A stretch of DNA of 64,000 nucleotides from Dehalococcoidales bacterium (lineage in GTDB: Bacteria; Chloroflexota; Dehalococcoidia; Dehalococcoidales; UBA3254): contig JAFGOB010000170.1 of assembly GCA_016926695.1 (NCBI GenBank), positions 7,042-71,041 of the forward strand, in the 5' to 3' direction. This document shows, one piece after another, positions 17,256-25,976 of the stretch; the first letter of the stretch is position 1; each line of letters begins with the position of its first letter. The notes beneath the pieces are model-generated. The model did not search any database. It was not told the DNA's origin and saw only the letters and a list, made by a program, of their open reading frames with translations. Both the position numbers and the translations under genes were made by a program.

Positions 17256-18170
17256 ATGAGAGAGAATATTGAAAACTTTCTAAAGTATCTGACGGTTGAA
17301 AAAGGGTTTTCGAAAAATACTGAAGAAGCCTATCGAAACGATCTCTATCAGCTTGAGAACTTTGTGGAAGAACAGGCCAGAAAGCAGGGTGAAGTACCGA
17401 GCTGGAATAGTTTCGGGCGACAGGAGATGCTGAACTACATGCTTGATCTCAAGGAAAAGCGGTACGCCTCGACCACCCTGGCCCGGAAGATAGCCGCTGC
17501 CAAGTCGTTCTTCAAATTTATGAACGAGGAGCATCAGGTTGAGCACAATCCCACGGATAATATCGCCTCGTTAAGAGTGGGAAGAGCGTTGCCGAAACCC
17601 ATTTCCGTGGAGCAGGCACGACGGCTGCTGGAAGAACCGGCAAAAAAGGAGGCGACCCCGGAAACCAAACGAGATAAAGCCATGCTGGAACTTTTATACG
17701 CCAGCGGGATGCGGGTAAGCGAGCTGGTGTCTTTGAACCTGGGAGATATCGATTTTTCCGGTGGGTATGTTCGCTGTACTGGCAAAGGCAGCAAAGAACG
17801 TATGATACCCATTTATAACCGGGCCGTCATTTGCATCCAGGAGTATGTAAAGGAAGCCCGTCCGCAAATAGTCCAGAACAAGATCGATGAAAAAGCCCTG
17901 TTCGTAAATGTACGCGGTGAAAGATTGACCCGCCAGGGCTTATGGCAAATATTAAAGGGCTATGCCAGGGCCGCGAACATCGAGTCGGAAGTGACGCCGC
18001 ATACTTTACGGCACAGCTTCGCCACCCATATGTTGAACGGCGGAGCGGACTTACGCATGGTACAGGAACTGCTGGGACATGCCAATATTTCTACCACACA
18101 GGTCTATACTCATCTGACATCGGAACACGTAAAACGGACATACGAAAAATCTCATCCAAGAGCGAAATAG
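17256..18170 (+). CDS. xerC: Site-specific tyrosine recombinase (XerC/XerD)
   Basis: 304 residues from the chosen start, typical of Xer proteins that resolve chromosome dimers at dif. The N-terminal SAM-like core-binding domain (1-95) is followed by a catalytic domain with the full set: Arg in ASGMRVSEL, Lys in GKGSKER, HTLRHSF, the GH in LLGHANI, and nucleophile Tyr in TTQVYTH. The ATG at 17256 has GGAG five bases before and is preferred to the one at 17244. The genomic neighbours show no integrase-type cargo, so housekeeping Xer is more likely. XerC and XerD cannot be told apart here. Confidence 0.88.
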   Translation: MRENIENFLKYLTVEKGFSKNTEEAYRNDLYQLENFVEEQARKQGEVPSWNSFGRQEMLNYMLDLKEKRYASTTLARKIAAAKSFFKFMNEEHQVEHNPTDNIASLRVGRALPKPISVEQARRLLEEPAKKEATPETKRDKAMLELLYASGMRVSELVSLNLGDIDFSGGYVRCTGKGSKERMIPIYNRAVICIQEYVKEARPQIVQNKIDEKALFVNVRGERLTRQGLWQILKGYARAANIESEVTPHTLRHSFATHMLNGGADLRMVQELLGHANISTTQVYTHLTSEHVKRTYEKSHPRAK

Positions 18171-18180
18171 GAGGTAATCC

Positions 18181-18465
18181 GTGCCTTATAAATCAAGAAA
18201 AAAACGCCGTAATATTTCACCGAATCACGTTTCGGTTACTGCCTCAACAGGTGTTAGTGAAAATATAACCAGTACAGCCAGCAACCACCGTTCAGCCAGC
18301 GATAACCGTCCAGTCAGGATCCATCCTGATTTCAGCAGCTCTCCCCGAATGTCAACAGCAATGGAGCCTGTTAAGACTAATTTTTTATATGAGCTAAAAT
18401 GGATTACCCTGGTTACGGTGATTGTCGCGGCATTGCTGGTAGCGGCATATTATGCTTTCAGGTAA
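18181..18465 (+). CDS. Small basic protein with C-terminal membrane anchor
   Basis: 94 residues. The N-terminus is strongly basic (YKSRKKRR), the middle is Ser/Thr/Asn rich and probably disordered, and the only hydrophobic helix is at about 72-92 (WITLVTVIVAALLVAAYYAF), with almost nothing after it: a tail-anchored layout. The GTG start has GGAGG six bases upstream and lies ten bases after the xerC/D stop. The pcm gene follows 29 bases later. No homology recognised. Confidence 0.72.
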   Translation: MPYKSRKKRRNISPNHVSVTASTGVSENITSTASNHRSASDNRPVRIHPDFSSSPRMSTAMEPVKTNFLYELKWITLVTVIVAALLVAAYYAFR

Positions 18466-18494
18466 TCGGCTATTGTCCTGCATCCGGTACAGAC

Positions 18495-19136
18495 ATGGAT
18501 TTCGCTGCTGCAAGATCGCAACTTATAGACAAGCTCAAGTCTGAAATCAAAGATCGGCGCGTGCTCGAGGTAATGGGGCATATTCCGCGGGAACGTTTTG
18601 TGCCGGCCCGTTTACGGAATAGCGCCTATCAAGACGAGCCGTTGCCTATCGGCAACGGTCAGACCATTTCACAACCTCTTATTATCGCTATGATGACCCA
18701 GGCTCTTGAACTGAATGGCGATGAAAAAGTGCTTGAGATCGGGACAGGGAGCGGTTACCAGGCGGCTATTTTAGCTGAATTGTGCCGGGAAGTAGTTACT
18801 ACCGAACGCATTCCCACCCTGGCTGAATCCGCCGCAAGAATACTGGCCGAACTAGGCTACAGTAATGTAAAAGTCCTTCCTGCCGGTCTCGATCTGGGCT
18901 GGAAGCCGGAATCCCCTTACGACGGAATAATTGTAACTGCCGGTTCACCCCGCATTTCCGATGTCTTGCTGGAGCAACTGGCTGAAGGCGGAAAGCTGGT
19001 GATACCGGTAGGTTCTTATGAAATCCAGCAACTTTACCAGGTCACCAAATTTAAAGAGAGGAATATCACCAGAGATCTCGGGGGGTGCCGTTTCGTTCCT
19101 TTGATAGGCAAAGATGGCTGGGCAGAACGGTATTAA
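18495..19136 (+). CDS. pcm: Protein-L-isoaspartate O-methyltransferase
   Basis: Repairs isoaspartyl residues in aged proteins using S-adenosylmethionine. 213 residues from the chosen ATG, the normal size. It has the helix MGHIPRERFVP, the substrate-handling IGNGQTISQP segment and the SAM motif EIGTGSGYQAA. The frame is open further upstream through the previous gene, but residues before 18495 are not family-like and overlap the membrane-anchor gene. Shine-Dalgarno is weak; coupling to the upstream genes is likely. Confidence 0.92.
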   Translation: MDFAAARSQLIDKLKSEIKDRRVLEVMGHIPRERFVPARLRNSAYQDEPLPIGNGQTISQPLIIAMMTQALELNGDEKVLEIGTGSGYQAAILAELCREVVTTERIPTLAESAARILAELGYSNVKVLPAGLDLGWKPESPYDGIIVTAGSPRISDVLLEQLAEGGKLVIPVGSYEIQQLYQVTKFKERNITRDLGGCRFVPLIGKDGWAERY

Positions 19137-19159
19137 TGAAAATAAACGCGTAAAAACAT

Positions 19160-19855
19160 ATGAAACAGGTGATACGTCCCGAGATTACGGTTGTCATCGA
19201 GTTGCTGAAGAAGCAATACGGCATCCGGGAGATGCAACCTCATAATGATCCTTTAGCTGAGCTGGTACGTACTATATTGTCTCAAAACACCTCTGATGCC
19301 AATTCACACCCGGCTTTCAAAGCCCTGCGGGAGAAGTTTCCCGGCTTTGATCAAATGCTGGAAGCTCCCCTGGAAGAAATAGAACGGCCTATCAGAGGCG
19401 GGGGGCTGGCAAGGATAAAGGCGCAACGTATTCGCGAAACCCTGCGGGAAATAAAGAGAAAACAGGGAAATCTGGACCTGGAATTCCTGAAAAACATGCC
19501 GGTGGAGCGGGCGCGCGAGTGGCTGGTTGATTTACCCGGTGTGGGCTATAAAACCGCCAGTTGTGTATTGCTTTTTGCTTTCGGCAGTCCGGTTATGCCG
19601 GTAGATACTCATATTTTTCGCGTTACAAAGAGGCTGGGACTGATTGGAGAGGGTATTTCTCTAGTAGAAGCCCATATCAGACTGAATGAAATAGTCCCGC
19701 CGGCGGATGTTTACGAATTTCATGTTTTAACGATAGAACACGGCCGCCGGACGTGTATAGCCCGCAGACCGCGCTGCGCATCATGTGTCCTGAACGAAGT
19801 CTGCCGAGAATGCCAGCTTTCCCAGCGATGCGTAAAAGAAGATGGAGAGGACTGA
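19160..19855 (+). CDS. nth: Endonuclease III-family DNA glycosylase (HhH-GPD, 4Fe-4S)
   Basis: 231 residues. Base-excision repair enzyme with the helix-hairpin-helix LPGVGYKTAS containing catalytic Lys131, catalytic Asp149 in PVDTH, and a C-terminal cluster motif C-x6-C-x2-C-x5-C (CIARRPRCASCVLNEVC). Sequence around the active site (YKTASCVLLF rather than RKTAN) places it in the divergent Nth/MutY-related clade, so the exact damaged base is uncertain. The stop overlaps the ribosome-binding site of birA. Confidence 0.88.
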   Translation: MKQVIRPEITVVIELLKKQYGIREMQPHNDPLAELVRTILSQNTSDANSHPAFKALREKFPGFDQMLEAPLEEIERPIRGGGLARIKAQRIRETLREIKRKQGNLDLEFLKNMPVERAREWLVDLPGVGYKTASCVLLFAFGSPVMPVDTHIFRVTKRLGLIGEGISLVEAHIRLNEIVPPADVYEFHVLTIEHGRRTCIARRPRCASCVLNEVCRECQLSQRCVKEDGED

Positions 19856-19856
19856 A

Positions 19857-20633
19857 ATGCCGGAATCAACTTTATCACCTGAAATGATTTCAAGTGATTT
19901 AAAAACCCGCTTCGTCGGACAACGGGTAATATACTTCCGGTCCCTGGACTCAACCATGGATGCGGCCAGAAGAGAGGCACAATGGGGGGCGGAGGCCGGT
20001 ACGGTAATTGTCACCGACGAACAGGTCTCAGGCAGGGGGAGACTTCAACGCACCTGGCTGTCACCCCAGGGATCGCTGGCTTTTTCCTTGATCCTGCGGC
20101 CGAATATCGAATATATCTATTATATGATAATGCTGGCTTCAGTGGCCGTATGCCGGGGCATAGAGACGGCAACGGGTTTACAGTGCCAGATCAAGTGGCC
20201 GAATGATATCCTGATCAATGAAAAGAAGGTCAGCGGGATCCTGATAGAAAACGATATCAGAAAAAATACTCTCAGCTATGTTATTATAGGGATCGGGATC
20301 AATGTCAACGTACGTATATCCGATTATCCGGAGATAGCGGCTTTTGCCACCAGTTTATCAGACCATCTTGAGCAGGAGGTATCCCGACTGGAAGTTATCC
20401 GGCAGGTGCTGGTCAATATTGACGGTCTTTACGGGTCGATGCCGGAGAATGATTTCATCCAGCAAGAATGGAAAAATCGCCTGAGCACCCTGGGGCAAAA
20501 CGTGGAAATCAAACAGGGGAACAGGTGGTGCAGAGGAATAGCTGAGAACGTTACCAGAGATGGAGGGCTTGTCATCCGTCAGAAAGACGGAAGGTCCGTC
20601 AAGGTAATTTCGGGTGATATAGTATTAAGATGA
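19857..20633 (+). CDS. birA: Biotin--[acetyl-CoA-carboxylase] ligase, monofunctional
   Basis: 258 residues. Contains the biotinyl-AMP loop GRGRLQRTW, KWPNDIL, GILIEN and the family C-terminal SH3-like domain. It has no N-terminal winged helix, so it is a class I enzyme without repressor activity. It biotinylates acyl-CoA carboxylase carrier proteins. The ATG at 19857 follows GAGAGGA with five bases; it lies one base after the nth stop. An earlier in-frame ATG (19842) would overlap nth. Confidence 0.93.
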   Translation: MPESTLSPEMISSDLKTRFVGQRVIYFRSLDSTMDAARREAQWGAEAGTVIVTDEQVSGRGRLQRTWLSPQGSLAFSLILRPNIEYIYYMIMLASVAVCRGIETATGLQCQIKWPNDILINEKKVSGILIENDIRKNTLSYVIIGIGINVNVRISDYPEIAAFATSLSDHLEQEVSRLEVIRQVLVNIDGLYGSMPENDFIQQEWKNRLSTLGQNVEIKQGNRWCRGIAENVTRDGGLVIRQKDGRSVKVISGDIVLR

Positions 20634-20655
20634 ATGCATCATTAAAAAACAGGAT

Positions 20656-21978
20656 CTAACCTGCCAGATCGACCTTGAACGGGGCGCGTTCTATTTCAAC
20701 AGTCTGAAACAGATTTTCCGTATGCAGACGGGCCAGAAAAGCTATATATCTTTGGGGTATTACAGCCAGGCGGGTATTATAAAAAGTCGTTACATCGTTA
20801 TAATAGTCACGCGCCAGGGCGATACGCTGTTCGGTATCAATCAGGGCTTGCTGCAATCCCATAAAAGAAGCCTGTGCCGTTATTTCAGGATAGCTTTCAG
20901 CCAGCATATAAAGAAGCGGCGCCAGTCCTCTCGGCTGTTCCTCCTGCCCCATTAGAGCAGAAGAAGAAAGCTGTTGGCGTATTTCAGCAACCAGTAGTAG
21001 TGTAGCACTCTCATATTGTTTGAAACCCTGTATAACGCCGATAAGGTTTTTGATCAAATCATTCCGCCGCTTAAGCTGAATATCTATCTGGGACCAGGCT
21101 CTCTCAACCTGGTGGTGAAGGTTAATCAAGTTATTGTAGGTGGTCCAGAGCCAGGATAAAACAAAGACCACCAGGTATACCGGGATCATCACTGCGAAAG
21201 GCCGTACTTCCAGCGTATAGCCGGGGCCGGAAAGGAGCGCCCATCCGGCTGCACTACCGGCAGCTATAAACAGTCCAATTATAAACCAGGCTGTAAACCA
21301 GCAGGCGTAACTCCGGCTGATTTGCCTCTCAGTCTGCATCGAGATAATAAACATCGGGACATTTTTATCATAGGCTATTTCTGCTGCTACCATATCTTCC
21401 CGTTCCCGTGCCTGGCCCAGAACGTAAAGCCGGGCATGAAGCGGAACGGCTGTTTCCTGAAAACGCCTTTTATGAGTTGAATGTGCGATTTCCCGGGACG
21501 GACCTTTACCGAAATAGAGAGGGTCGTTACGACCGCAGACCTGATTAAAAGAGGACGCGCCATGGATTTTGGCGCCCCCGGGTCTGATTTGAAGCAGGCC
21601 GGTATCGTCCTTCAGATAAAACGGGATGGTTTCGGCAGCTCCGTCAATTTTCTTCCATCCGCTTTCGGTCCTGGTACGTGTGTGAACATGTCCTTTTGAA
21701 TCCCGGTAGGTATCAGTGACGGTCCTTGACCAGTGTTCCTCTATTTGCCAGGAGTAATACACACAGGAAATACCGGAAAGGTACCCGGTCAGCGGTGAGG
21801 CGCTTTCCGCAGTCCCCTTGATTTCGGACAGCCCTATAAACACTCCCTGTGTTTTCGAAGTCGGCAAATCATCGATGATGCGTTTACGCCGCAGGCACAC
21901 AATCGCCGCGGCAAGGCAGCCAACCGCTGCAAGACCGCCGGGAATAATCGAAACAAGGGGTGAAAATTCCTGCGACAT
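20656..21978 (-). CDS. Membrane protein fusing a GIDE (MAPL-like) domain to LemA
   Basis: 440 residues. After an N-terminal membrane helix (about 8-30) comes a GIDE-type domain (about 45-200): GLSEIKGTAESASPLTGYLSGISCVYYSW... matches the region found between the membrane helices of mitochondrial MAPL/GIDE ubiquitin ligases and their bacterial relatives. Two membrane helices (about 230-285) lead to a LemA domain (NNLINLHHQVERAWSQIDIQLKRRNDLIKNLI, about 293-435), a helical bundle. No RING is present. The ATG at 21978 has GGAAG seven bases before. It is convergent with birA. Function unknown; a membrane-stress or lipid role is a guess. Confidence 0.8.
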   Translation of the reverse strand: MSQEFSPLVSIIPGGLAAVGCLAAAIVCLRRKRIIDDLPTSKTQGVFIGLSEIKGTAESASPLTGYLSGISCVYYSWQIEEHWSRTVTDTYRDSKGHVHTRTRTESGWKKIDGAAETIPFYLKDDTGLLQIRPGGAKIHGASSFNQVCGRNDPLYFGKGPSREIAHSTHKRRFQETAVPLHARLYVLGQAREREDMVAAEIAYDKNVPMFIISMQTERQISRSYACWFTAWFIIGLFIAAGSAAGWALLSGPGYTLEVRPFAVMIPVYLVVFVLSWLWTTYNNLINLHHQVERAWSQIDIQLKRRNDLIKNLIGVIQGFKQYESATLLLVAEIRQQLSSSALMGQEEQPRGLAPLLYMLAESYPEITAQASFMGLQQALIDTEQRIALARDYYNDVTTFYNTRLAVIPQRYIAFLARLHTENLFQTVEIERAPFKVDLAG

Positions 21979-22164
21979 CAATTGTCTTCCTTTCCAGTAG
22001 ACCGATACAATAATAATGTGGCAGGTTTCCCGGTGTCAAAGATTTTATCGTTTCAGTCTGTTCGTTGTTGAAAACCGTCTGATCGTATTAAAATAAACAG
22101 GGTTTTATTTTTTACCGTGTATCCTTGCAGCCTGGCCTGTTCTAATTTATTTTTGAGGCGTGTT

Positions 22165-23028
22165 ATGAAAAAATCCGGGACTTTGGTGTTTATCGGAGCG
22201 CATCCCGATGATGAGACCTTCGGCATAGGGGCGACACTGGCCAGTTACGCGGCTGCCGGAGTTAAGGTGTACTATATCTGCGCCACCAGGGGTGAGGCGG
22301 GTGAAGCTGATCCCGAGTTCATGGAGGGATATGCTGCCACGGGAGATATGCGCTGGGCGGAATTGCAGAGGGCTGCTGATGTACTGGGTCTGAGCGGCCT
22401 GTTTTACCTGGGATACCGTGATTCGGGTATGGCCGATACGGAGAGCAACAGGCATCCGGAGGCACTTGCCGCGGCGTCTCTTGAAGAAGTAACCGGAAAG
22501 ATCGTGAAAATCCTGAGGCAGCTTAAACCCGACGTGGTAATAACCTTCGATCCTGTAGGAGGTTACCGCCATCCCGATCATATCGCCTGTCATAAAGCCA
22601 CTGTGAAAGCCTTTCACGCCTGCGGAGATCCCGGGCTTTACCCCGAGGCCGGGCTGTACTATCAGCCGAAAAAGTTATATTTCAGCATTTTTCCTCACCG
22701 CTGGATGAGACTGATGGTCAGGCTGATGCCTCTTTTCGGACGGAATCCGCATAAATTCGGACGGAACGGGGATATTGACCTGGCTGAAATGGTAAAAACC
22801 GAATTCCCGATCCATGCCGCTGTACGCCTGGACAAAAAATATCTTCTGATACGCGAAAAAGCCGCGGCCTGTCATGCCAGCCAGATGGCAGGCGGATCTC
22901 CCAGGCGAGGGATAATGGGACTATATAACAGGATATTCGGGCAGCGCGATTACTTCATGCGGGCATATCCGGTCCCGTCGAGAGGCAGGCGAGAGACCGA
23001 TCTCTTCGAGGGAATAGAACAGTCTTGA
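22165..23028 (+). CDS. PIG-L family deacetylase
   Basis: 287 residues from the chosen start. Zinc site motifs are AHPDDE (near residue 12) and HPDH (about 140). The family deacetylates N-acetylglucosaminyl groups in small thiols (MshB, BshB), lipids or antibiotics. The ATG at 22165 follows TGAGG; a GTG at 22117 has no ribosome-binding site. The chain is longer than BshB (about 235) because of a segment at 160-220 rich in aromatic and basic residues that may contact a lipid or membrane. Substrate not assignable. It converges on the UroD-like gene. Confidence 0.85.
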   Translation: MKKSGTLVFIGAHPDDETFGIGATLASYAAAGVKVYYICATRGEAGEADPEFMEGYAATGDMRWAELQRAADVLGLSGLFYLGYRDSGMADTESNRHPEALAAASLEEVTGKIVKILRQLKPDVVITFDPVGGYRHPDHIACHKATVKAFHACGDPGLYPEAGLYYQPKKLYFSIFPHRWMRLMVRLMPLFGRNPHKFGRNGDIDLAEMVKTEFPIHAAVRLDKKYLLIREKAAACHASQMAGGSPRRGIMGLYNRIFGQRDYFMRAYPVPSRGRRETDLFEGIEQS

Positions 23029-23043
23029 CCTGTTTTCAGGGAA

Positions 23044-24042
23044 TCAGGGATTATGGCTGGTTTCTACCGAACTGCGTAAAGCCTGCAAATGGCACTGCGG
23101 GACATCAATGGGGAATGTGCATCCTGGTGAAACGATCAGCCTGGTGCCGTTCATCTGCCTCATGGCGTCTTCCACCTGGGCCAGAATTTCCTCCCGGCTG
23201 CCGAAACGGAGAGTCTTGTACTGCTCGATGCCGCCCAGAAGCGCCCCGTCGAATACTCTGGCTGCATCGGCCAGGTTGAAGGGCGTGGTGCGGTCGTGCC
23301 AGTTCAGTACCTGTACGGGGTAATTGGCAAGCTCGACCAGCATAGGGTATTGCCCGTGAAGATGGAGGACGTTAAGCCAGCCGCCTTTAGCCGAGTTGAG
23401 CACAGCCAGGTCACCCGAACGACCAAATTGGAAATATTCCTCGACATTCATTATTTCAAGGCTGGCCAGTCGTGTGGACAGAAAAATACCGTCTGCGCCG
23501 ATTTCGATGGCAGCCCTGGCAAATCTCTGAGAGGTTTCGGCAATAGCCTCCAGTGCAGGCATAACTCTCTGTGGATCGCTTCTCAGACTGGAGAGGAGCA
23601 GTTGGTCTCCCGCCAGGTATGCGGCGATTGAAAGCGGGTTAAACATGGTGATGATAAGGGGAGTATCTTTTTCTTTTTGTTTCAGGACAATATCAATAGC
23701 CTTCAAGTGCCAGCCGTAGGTGCCCTGGTGGATATCCAGGGGTTGGACAAGGTTCCAGTCTTCTACTTTTTTGACAACCCGTTCAAGATAAGCACGGTCA
23801 CCCATCAGGCTGCCCTGGTATTCATGCCTGACCCCGAAATCAGCTACAGTATAGGTTGAAGAGACAGGCAGTTTTATAAAGTCAAGATCAAAGCGCCGCT
23901 GGAAATCTAAAGCTGCTGCGGCCAGCGATTCGGCTGTTTGGTCGTCGCCCGGCCAGTGTCTCCAGAAAGCCACAGCCATACGGTCTACCTGCTTGCCGCG
24001 AAGTGTGGCCTGTACCCGTTCCTTCTTGGACATAGTATCCAT
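23044..24042 (-). CDS. Uroporphyrinogen decarboxylase (URO-D) superfamily protein
   Basis: 332 residues. The fold is indicated by MSKKERVQATLRGKQVDRMAVAFWRHW at the N-terminus and the late GCTFPIDVP segment. Heme-pathway HemE enzymes are longest-conserved at GFAGAPxT, which is missing. The corrinoid methyltransferase branch (MtaA/MtbA) has zinc ligands in HxCG and a late Cys; here the first reads HLHGQ and the second SPGCTFP, so one metal ligand is altered. It is more likely a methyltransferase-type or undefined member than HemE. AGGAG lies eight bases before the ATG at 24042. Confidence 0.7.
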   Translation of the reverse strand: MDTMSKKERVQATLRGKQVDRMAVAFWRHWPGDDQTAESLAAAALDFQRRFDLDFIKLPVSSTYTVADFGVRHEYQGSLMGDRAYLERVVKKVEDWNLVQPLDIHQGTYGWHLKAIDIVLKQKEKDTPLIITMFNPLSIAAYLAGDQLLLSSLRSDPQRVMPALEAIAETSQRFARAAIEIGADGIFLSTRLASLEIMNVEEYFQFGRSGDLAVLNSAKGGWLNVLHLHGQYPMLVELANYPVQVLNWHDRTTPFNLADAARVFDGALLGGIEQYKTLRFGSREEILAQVEDAMRQMNGTRLIVSPGCTFPIDVPQCHLQALRSSVETSHNP

Positions 24043-24136
24043 AAGCACTGCTCCTGTAGAATACTTTCAATAAATTTATCTATCGTAGTATATATTTAAT
24101 AATGTAATAGTCGGCGGGAGAAAATTCAAACCGTGT

Positions 24137-25003
24137 TTACGGATTAAGGGACTCAGCATAATAGGCCACCGCCAGTACCCCCGTTCCGGTAGCATAGGCC
24201 ATTACAGGTGAGAAGTCCGTTGTCCAGATCTCAACGCAGTCAAATTCGGCACTGATACGCTCCTTCAATTTTTCTCCTGCTTCGGGCACACTGGCATGAG
24301 CTATAGCTACATGTATGGGATTACCCCGGGTGCGGGAGCGTATTTGCCTTATTACGCGTGATATACCGCTTTCCTGGTCCCTGGTGACGCCCATAATACG
24401 TACCGAGCCGTCCGAGATGGTGAAAACAGGATGGATATTCAACATCGAGCCGAATCTGGCTGCTACCCTGGGTATCCTGCCCGTACGGTACACATTTTTA
24501 ATGGTCTCTAGTATACCGATCAGACGCACATTATCCCTCACTGATTCGGCCGTTTTCAGTACTTCGTCAAGGTCTTTACCCTGATCGGCGGACTTACAGG
24601 CTGCGGTGACTACCAGACCCTCCGCAGCGGTGGCGTTTTGTGAATCAAGCACCTTGATGGGAATTCCAGGATTTTCTTCCCCGGCCTGTTTTGCTGCCAG
24701 TACGGCAGTGTTATGCACACCGCTCAAACGGGATGAAAGGGTGATGCAAAGAATGCTATGTGCATGAGCCGAGGCCTTTCTGAAAACAGAGAGGTATTCC
24801 CCGATAGGCGCGGGGGAGGTGAGAAACTGGTCCGGTTTTTCCTCAAGCATCCTGTAGGCTTCTTCCGTGCTGAGGTCTATTCCATCCCGGTATATATTAC
24901 CATTGAAGTTGATAATAATAGGCAATATCTTTATCCCGAACCTTTGAATGGTCCGGTCAGGGAGGCTGGCTATACTATCGGTGATTATGGCGACTTTATT
25001 AAT
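24137..25003 (-). CDS. DegV-family fatty-acid-binding protein (FakB-like), apparent ATT start
   Basis: 288 residues when started at ATT (25003). The in-frame sequence before the first conventional codon (TTG, 24925) reads NKVAIITDSIASLPDRTIQRFGIKILP, the complete DegV opening with the fatty-acid carboxyl-binding TDS motif; a TTG start would delete it. An in-frame TGA is 12 bases upstream of the ATT, and GAGAGGA lies four bases before it. No ATG, GTG or TTG exists between. Length then equals its paralog (290). FakB proteins present fatty acids to the kinase FakA, whose gene is two genes upstream. It lies 56 bases after the paralog. Confidence 0.85.
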   Translation of the reverse strand: MNKVAIITDSIASLPDRTIQRFGIKILPIIINFNGNIYRDGIDLSTEEAYRMLEEKPDQFLTSPAPIGEYLSVFRKASAHAHSILCITLSSRLSGVHNTAVLAAKQAGEENPGIPIKVLDSQNATAAEGLVVTAACKSADQGKDLDEVLKTAESVRDNVRLIGILETIKNVYRTGRIPRVAARFGSMLNIHPVFTISDGSVRIMGVTRDQESGISRVIRQIRSRTRGNPIHVAIAHASVPEAGEKLKERISAEFDCVEIWTTDFSPVMAYATGTGVLAVAYYAESLNP

Positions 25004-25059
25004 GAAATCCTCTCACAATCAGGTACCGGTGAAGAGCATGAAGTCATTCAGCGGGATAC

Positions 25060-25932
25060 CTATTCAAGCTCAGGGTGAAAACCGATGAAAAGGCAGCGGG
25101 GGCCGGAGGCATACCCCATGATCGGGCTGTATTCGGTTATCGCCATACTCAGGCAATCGAACTCTTTATTAAGTATGGCGATGAATTCATCGGCGATTTC
25201 GGGAGAATCGGAATGCGATACCATGAAATGGAGTTTATCGGTAGCCGCCTCTTTTTTGATCAGCTCGATTAGCTTGTTGTAACCGTCCTGCCGTTTTCTG
25301 ACCTTATCCACTACTTCCATTGATCCATCCAGGTTTACCCTGTTGATAGGTTTGATCTGAAGCAGATTGGCAATCATGGCCGCGGTCTTGGAGTAGCGAC
25401 CGGTCCGGTACACGTATTTGAGGGTGTCAAGCATCATCAGGCCGCCGATTTTGGGCCTGGTCCGTTCCACATAATCGACAACCTGATCAATGGTCAAGCC
25501 CTTTTTAGCCGCTTTGGCGGCGGCTATAGCCAGCATTCCCTGGGGATTGGCCACTGTTTTGGCGTCGAGAACCCGCATGTTCACTTCAGGATGTTCTTTT
25601 TTTAGCAGGTCCGCCGCTATAAGCGCGATCTTATTGGCAGCGCTCAGCTTGACCGGTATGGTTAGAAAAACAAATTCACGTTCAGGGTGTTTTTTACATA
25701 TTTCACGGTAGAGCTCAAGGAGATAGCTGGGATTAAGGGTAGCGGTGCCAAATTTATCCGGGTTTTTCTGAAGGAATTTGTATGCATCCCGGGGTGTGAT
25801 TCCCACTCCATCGGGATATGATTTGCCTTCAAACACGATATTGGCAGCGGGGACGACTTCGATACCATATCGCCCGGCCAACTCGCTTGATAGTCCGGAT
25901 ACGGTGTCTGTCATGATCAGTACATCTGCCAT
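25060..25932 (-). CDS. DegV-family fatty-acid-binding protein (FakB-like)
   Basis: 290 residues. Begins MADVLIMTDTVSGL, where TDT replaces the usual TDS; Thr can still hydrogen-bond the fatty-acid carboxylate. The second ligand region (FLTIPVKLSAANKIAL) has the conserved turn of DegV proteins but Pro-Val replaces the usual SS pair (compare ITLSSRLSG in the neighbouring paralog), suggesting a different lipid tail or weaker binding. GGAGG is eight bases before the ATG. It lies 44 bases after fakA, in the fabG-fakA-fakB-fakB operon. Confidence 0.9.
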   Translation of the reverse strand: MADVLIMTDTVSGLSSELAGRYGIEVVPAANIVFEGKSYPDGVGITPRDAYKFLQKNPDKFGTATLNPSYLLELYREICKKHPEREFVFLTIPVKLSAANKIALIAADLLKKEHPEVNMRVLDAKTVANPQGMLAIAAAKAAKKGLTIDQVVDYVERTRPKIGGLMMLDTLKYVYRTGRYSKTAAMIANLLQIKPINRVNLDGSMEVVDKVRKRQDGYNKLIELIKKEAATDKLHFMVSHSDSPEIADEFIAILNKEFDCLSMAITEYSPIMGYASGPRCLFIGFHPELE

Positions 25933-25976
25933 TTCACAACCTCCGTCAGGCGTAATTCCCTCAAGTCCAGCGCAAA

